Source of the DNA: Elusimicrobiota bacterium
Lineage (GTDB): Bacteria > Elusimicrobiota > Elusimicrobia > Elusimicrobiales > UBA9959
Direction of reading: 5' to 3'
Assembly: GCA_012517285.1 (NCBI GenBank)
Contig: JAAYVG010000014.1
Location: 26,040 to 90,039 of the forward strand
DNA length: 64,000 nucleotides
Below are positions 60,704 to 64,000 of the stretch, piece by piece. Under the pieces are notes generated by a model. That model did no database searches. It was not told the origin of the DNA and was given only the letters and a program-made list of their open reading frames with translations. The first letter of the stretch is position 1, and each line of letters begins with the position of its first letter. A program made the translations under genes and the position numbers.

Positions 60704-62761
60704 ATGGTAAAAAGTAATAATTTATCAGGATTGTTTTTTGATCGTGACCTCAGCTGGTTGAAATTTAACGATAGGGTATTGGAGGAAGCTGCTAATTCTG
60801 AACTACCTGTGCTTGAACGCTTGCGATTTGCTGCAATAGTAAGTTCTAATTTAAATGAATTTTTTATGGTGCGTGTAGCTGAAGATATAAAATTAGCTTT
60901 GAGATATCCTAATAAGCGAGGATCTGATGGACTTACAGCAATGCAAAGAATAGTGCTTATACGAGAAGCGGTGTTACGACAAAAAGGTAGGCAATCAGTA
61001 ATAATAAATGATATATTTAACTCGTTACGTCGTCACTCCATTATTATTTATTCAGAGTTTAAGTCATTAAAAAATTTACATATGGATAGTGAGATAAGAA
61101 GTAAGATATTTCCGCTTCAGATAATGACGAGAAGATTATCAGAACCTCTACCTGAAATAACAAAAGATAAAGTCCATGTATTTGTGAGATTTCCACAAGA
61201 GTATGCAATAATAAGCCTAAAAAATAGAGAACAACGTTTATTAAGGATTGATTCATCACCAGACAAATATGTTTTTGCCATGATAGATAAATGGATTTGT
61301 GATCATCTGACGGAGATATTTCCCGGAAAAGATATCATTGAAGCATTTCCATTTATGATTATATGTGAGCATAGACTGCGTTATCCTCTTAATGATAACT
61401 ATTATTTAGAAGAATATTTAGAACGTCAATCAGAGCAGATAAAAAAAACTAAAATTATACGACTTGAAGTAGATGCCCCGCAATACTCTGAAGGAGCAAT
61501 GTTTCTTGCTTCGCTTTTGGGTTTAAACTCGTTCTCTCTTTATTGCTTTAATATGCCACTAGATATACGCTCATTATTTACTATATATTCTCTCAAAGAA
61601 TTTAAGAAACTGAAATATCCACCTATTTCACCTGTCCCATTAAATAAAAAGGGTAGTGTTATGAATATTATGGAGAGTCATGATATTTTGCTCCATCATC
61701 CATATGACTCTTTTGATATAGTAATAAATTTTATTAAGGAAGCTGCTAAAGATCCTACTGTAACAGAAATATTTCACAGTGTTTATCGTGCAGGTAAGTA
61801 TTCACCTGTGATTGAGTCGCTTAAAGAGGCTGCTGGCAATGGTAAAAAGGTTACATGCTATGTTGAATTAAAGGCACGCTTTGATGAATTTAATAATCTT
61901 CGCTGGATACAAGAATTACGAAAAGCAAATGTAAATGTAATACCACCATTTAATAAATATAAGGTTCATAGTAAGGTAACTCAGGTGGTAAAACAAATTG
62001 GTAATAGAAAATTTTTTTATACACATCTTGGAACTGGAAACTATAACGTAGATACTGCCCAACAGTATACTGACCTTGGTTTGCTTACCTGTGATAAAAA
62101 TCTTGGGATGGAGGTTAACAGATATTTTAACATGATCAGCGGATATAAAACCTTTCCACATTTTCGTTCGCTTATGGTTTCGCCATACAATCTCTATACA
62201 TCAGTAATTAGATTGATTCATAGAGAGATTTCATTCCATAAACGATATGGTAGAGGCGAAATAAAAGCTAAGATGAATTCGCTTGTTGACACTAATATTA
62301 TAAATGCGTTATATGAAGCGTCAACCTGTGGTGTCAAGATTAATTTACTTGTAAGAGGTATATGTTGTCTTAAGCCTGGCATAAAAGGAATAAGTGAAAA
62401 CATTCGTGTGGTAAGTGTAGTGGATCGATTTTTAGAACATTCCCGCATATACTACTTTGGCTCTGGCGGTGAAGGAAAGTTATATCTATCAAGCGCTGAC
62501 TGGATGCCAAGAAATCTTTATAGCCGCTTTGAAATAGCATTTCCTGTGCTTGATCCATTGCTTAAAAAATATATTAAGGAAGATATTTTAGATAAAGGCC
62601 TTTGTGACAATGTTAAAAGTTGGTATCTGCTACCGGATGGCAGATATATAAAAATCAAGCCATCTCATGGAGAGCCTCATATACGTTCACAGGAACATTT
62701 CATTGCTATATCTCAACGATTTTATAAAGGCACAGTATTAGAAGATAGGCTCAATCATTAA
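60704..62761 (+). CDS. ppk: Polyphosphate kinase 1
   Basis: 685 residues. N-terminal FDRDLSWLKFNDRVLEEAAN is the PPK1 signature. The catalytic part has YKVHSKVTQVV with the phospho-His, THLGTGNYNVDTA, and FLEHSRIYYFGSGGEGKLYL with SSADWMPRNLYSRFE. Makes polyphosphate from ATP. Follows the CYTH/VTC-like gene after 9 nt; a repeat element begins 2 nt after its stop. Confidence 0.95.
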   Translation: MVKSNNLSGLFFDRDLSWLKFNDRVLEEAANSELPVLERLRFAAIVSSNLNEFFMVRVAEDIKLALRYPNKRGSDGLTAMQRIVLIREAVLRQKGRQSVIINDIFNSLRRHSIIIYSEFKSLKNLHMDSEIRSKIFPLQIMTRRLSEPLPEITKDKVHVFVRFPQEYAIISLKNREQRLLRIDSSPDKYVFAMIDKWICDHLTEIFPGKDIIEAFPFMIICEHRLRYPLNDNYYLEEYLERQSEQIKKTKIIRLEVDAPQYSEGAMFLASLLGLNSFSLYCFNMPLDIRSLFTIYSLKEFKKLKYPPISPVPLNKKGSVMNIMESHDILLHHPYDSFDIVINFIKEAAKDPTVTEIFHSVYRAGKYSPVIESLKEAAGNGKKVTCYVELKARFDEFNNLRWIQELRKANVNVIPPFNKYKVHSKVTQVVKQIGNRKFFYTHLGTGNYNVDTAQQYTDLGLLTCDKNLGMEVNRYFNMISGYKTFPHFRSLMVSPYNLYTSVIRLIHREISFHKRYGRGEIKAKMNSLVDTNIINALYEASTCGVKINLLVRGICCLKPGIKGISENIRVVSVVDRFLEHSRIYYFGSGGEGKLYLSSADWMPRNLYSRFEIAFPVLDPLLKKYIKEDILDKGLCDNVKSWYLLPDGRYIKIKPSHGEPHIRSQEHFIAISQRFYKGTVLEDRLNH

Positions 62762-62763
62762 GT

Positions 62764-62890
62764 TAGGAGGCACTGAAAAAAGTTGTCTGGTTGTTTAGTT
62801 GTCTGGTTATTTAGGAAGAAAAAGAAGATAGTTATCTGGCAGTCCTTCATTTATGAAACTTCCACCGTTAGGCTTTTTCAGTGCCCCCTA
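62764..62890. mobile_element. Inverted-repeat element, fourth copy
   Basis: TAGGAGGCACTGAAAAAAG (62764-) and CTTTTTCAGTGCCCCCTA (62873-62890). The right part matches the AACGGTGG side of the family; the middle is an AT-rich TTAGTTGTCTGGTTATT block instead of the usual interior. Its right end lies where the truncated cbiQ begins. Confidence 0.6.
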
Positions 62891-63135
62891 AATATATAAT
62901 CATTTTTTCAGGGATGATAGAGGATATGTTTATGGCAAGAAATAGCAGGGTTATAAACACTCAAAGCAGGGTTGAGAGATGGTGGGTTATATCAAGGATA
63001 TCTTTCTTACTTTCTAAATCAATTAAAAAGTATCAGGATGTCTTTGATGCTATGGTAGCACGTGGGTTTGATGGAAAAATAGAATTAGTATCTCCTGAAA
63101 AACTTTTGAGAAATGATTATCTTTTTTGTTTGTAA
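62881..63135 (+). pseudogene. cbiQ: CbiQ (energy-coupling transporter) C-terminal fragment
   Basis: About 80 residues: FSGMIEDMFMARNSRV, then WWVISRISFLLSKSIKKYQD and AMVARGFDGKI match the end of CbiQ/EcfT, including the A-R-G coupling motif that contacts the ATPase. The first 180 or so residues are missing; homology begins just after the repeat element end at 62890, so the element replaced or removed the 5' part. The intact gene would be the membrane partner of the downstream ATPase. Confidence 0.65.
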
Positions 63136-63172
63136 GTGTTCTGTTCCTAATTTTTGTGTGAGGTTAAAATTT

Positions 63173-63890
63173 ATGATAAAACTCTCTGATGTCTCTTATT
63201 CATATCTTGATAATATAGCGGCACTCTGTGATGTGAACCTTGAAATAAAAAAAGGTGAGCGAGTTCTTATAATAGGCTCAAATGGAAGTGGCAAATCAAC
63301 TCTTATGAAGATTATTTCAGCTTTGATATATCCTTTGAGTGGAAGATATTTTTATAAGGACAGAGAGCCAAATTTAAAAACACTCAAAAAAAATGATGTG
63401 CATTTTTTAGTTCGCTCTGAGATAGCATATCTTTTTGAGGACTCTGATAGTCAGCTTTTTTCTCCGAAAGTTTATGAAGAATTAATCTTTGGGCCAAAGC
63501 AGTTAGGGCTTTCTGATAGCGAATGCAAAAAAAGGGTGGAGGCAGTGGTTGATATGATTGATATATCAGATCTTCTTTCAAGGCCATCTTATACGCTTTC
63601 TGGCGGTGAAAAAAAAGGTTGCTATATCATCAATACTGACATCAAATCCTGAGGTAATATTATTTGATGAACCGCTGAACAACCTTGACCCTAAGATGCA
63701 ATCCTTTATGATAGACCTGCTCATAAAACTCAATGAGGCTGGAAAAACTGTCATTGTAACAACCCATAATCCATTTATTATAACAGAGATAGACCCTTCT
63801 GTTGTAATAGTTTACCCAGACCACAGGGTAAAAAAGTATGAAAGCTTTAAAGATATATATCCCGACTTCCGCATTTTTTCAACAAAATGA
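63173..63890 (+). pseudogene. cbiO: CbiO-type ABC transporter ATPase with frameshift
   Basis: The first frame (ATG 63173) has Walker A GSNGSGKST and EDSDSQLFSPKVYEELIFGP, the CbiO Q-loop form, and runs to LSGGEKK. There, at eight A residues (63609-63616), it shifts. The next frame continues VAISSILTSNPEVILFDEPL and NNLDPKMQSF, then VIVTTHNP. One A fewer would give a continuous ATPase. The last 10 codons (PDFRIFSTK) and the TGA come from the CGACTTCCGC repeat that overlaps the 3' end. It could be a true mutation, a sequencing slip at the A-run, or corrected by RNA polymerase slippage. Confidence 0.7.
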
Positions 63891-63926
63891 GGCAAGTGTA
63901 ATTTTTCTCTCCAATGATAGAGTTTC
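63861..63926. repeat. CGACTTCCGCATTTTTT repeat overlapping the cbiO end
   Basis: Matches 36374-36438 and, inverted, the region ending at 57622. It gives cbiO its last codons and stop. The rest (AGTTTCCAAAAAGTCCGTAA) continues to about 63955. Confidence 0.6.
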
Positions 63927-63972
63927 CAAAAAGTCCGTAAGGCCGATGTAGTGCCTAATTGGAATTTGGGTC

Positions 63973-64000
63973 TTGACATACATAAAATAATCTGCTATAA
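63973..64000 (+). promoter_or_regulatory. Strong promoter reading out of the window
   Basis: TTGACA (63973-63978), 17-nt spacer, TGC-TATAA at the last bases, an extended -10 box cut by the window end. Confidence 0.6.

Noticed and set aside
63609-63616. Programmed -1 ribosomal frameshift at the A-run of cbiO, as in dnaX
   Set aside because: The downstream frame needs one base fewer, not a -1 shift, which would lead into a wrong frame (K-R-L-L).

Overview
The window is a contiguous piece of an AT-rich, Gram-negative-type bacterial chromosome. Evidence for a double membrane includes several beta-barrel proteins, a PorV-like protein, FecR and a TadE-type pilus locus. The S10/spc ribosomal order, tRNA-Gly and tRNA-Thr are bacterial. 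I could not fix the phylum from sequence alone: arginine decarboxylation by a pyruvoyl enzyme, FlgD-type C-terminal domains on a secreted protease and a very high load of short palindromic repeats suggest an uncultivated anaerobic lineage, but this is inference.

Layout. 1-6.3 kb: a CsgG/FlgO-vWA protein, a pseudouridine synthase, and comM / LysM / dprA (DNA uptake and processing). 6.5-9.2 kb: a CIRCE-controlled Hsp20, a second membrane-anchored small heat-shock protein and a secreted trypsin-like protease. 9.17-9.96 kb: tRNA-Gly and tRNA-Thr separated by a dense cluster of nested hairpins built from copies of the tRNA-Gly 3' end. 10-13.6 kb: FecR protein and two beta-barrels. 13.9-25.8 kb: the ribosomal protein operon rplC to rplO, then secY, adk and map; rpsJ and rpmD are missing from their usual places. 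25.8-30 kb: unknown membrane protein, a 3-hydroxyacyl-CoA-dehydrogenase-like protein, and pdaD plus speB (arginine to putrescine). 30.2-34 kb: subtilase and PorV-like protein. 34-44.2 kb: two modules bounded by near-identical composite repeats. The second (36.9-43.9 kb) is visibly richer in G+C and looks imported. It carries a radical SAM protein, a DUF4405 cytochrome, a Fur regulator with its operator, NifX-like proteins, two Mrp-type ATPases with ferredoxin inserts, a NifU/IscU-like scaffold, a DUF364 protein and a thioesterase, plus two broken genes (an MBL-fold C-terminus and an internally deleted pdaD). 45-51.7 kb: radical SAM, carbohydrate-related proteins, an HD-GYP phosphodiesterase, an RsmI-phosphatase fusion and glyA. 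51.9-57.4 kb: two-component proteins, class III/Tad-type pilins and an FtsH-like protease. 57.8-62.8 kb: phospholipase C, alkaline phosphatase, a CYTH/VTC-like protein and polyphosphate kinase, a phosphate-acquisition and storage set. 62.8-64 kb: a decayed cbiQ-cbiO transporter.

Cross-cutting observations. (1) At least six genes without a Shine-Dalgarno site have a -10 box, usually extended (TGn), ending exactly 6 nt before ATG, which suggests leaderless mRNAs. (2) An inverted-repeat element lies within 0-2 nt of the stop codon of the upstream gene in most of its copies and sometimes supplies the stop itself. (3) A palindromic unit can be seen in filled and empty versions of the same site. 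(4) An RsmI methyltransferase is fused to a protein-arginine-phosphatase-type domain. All of this was read by eye; no database search was run.
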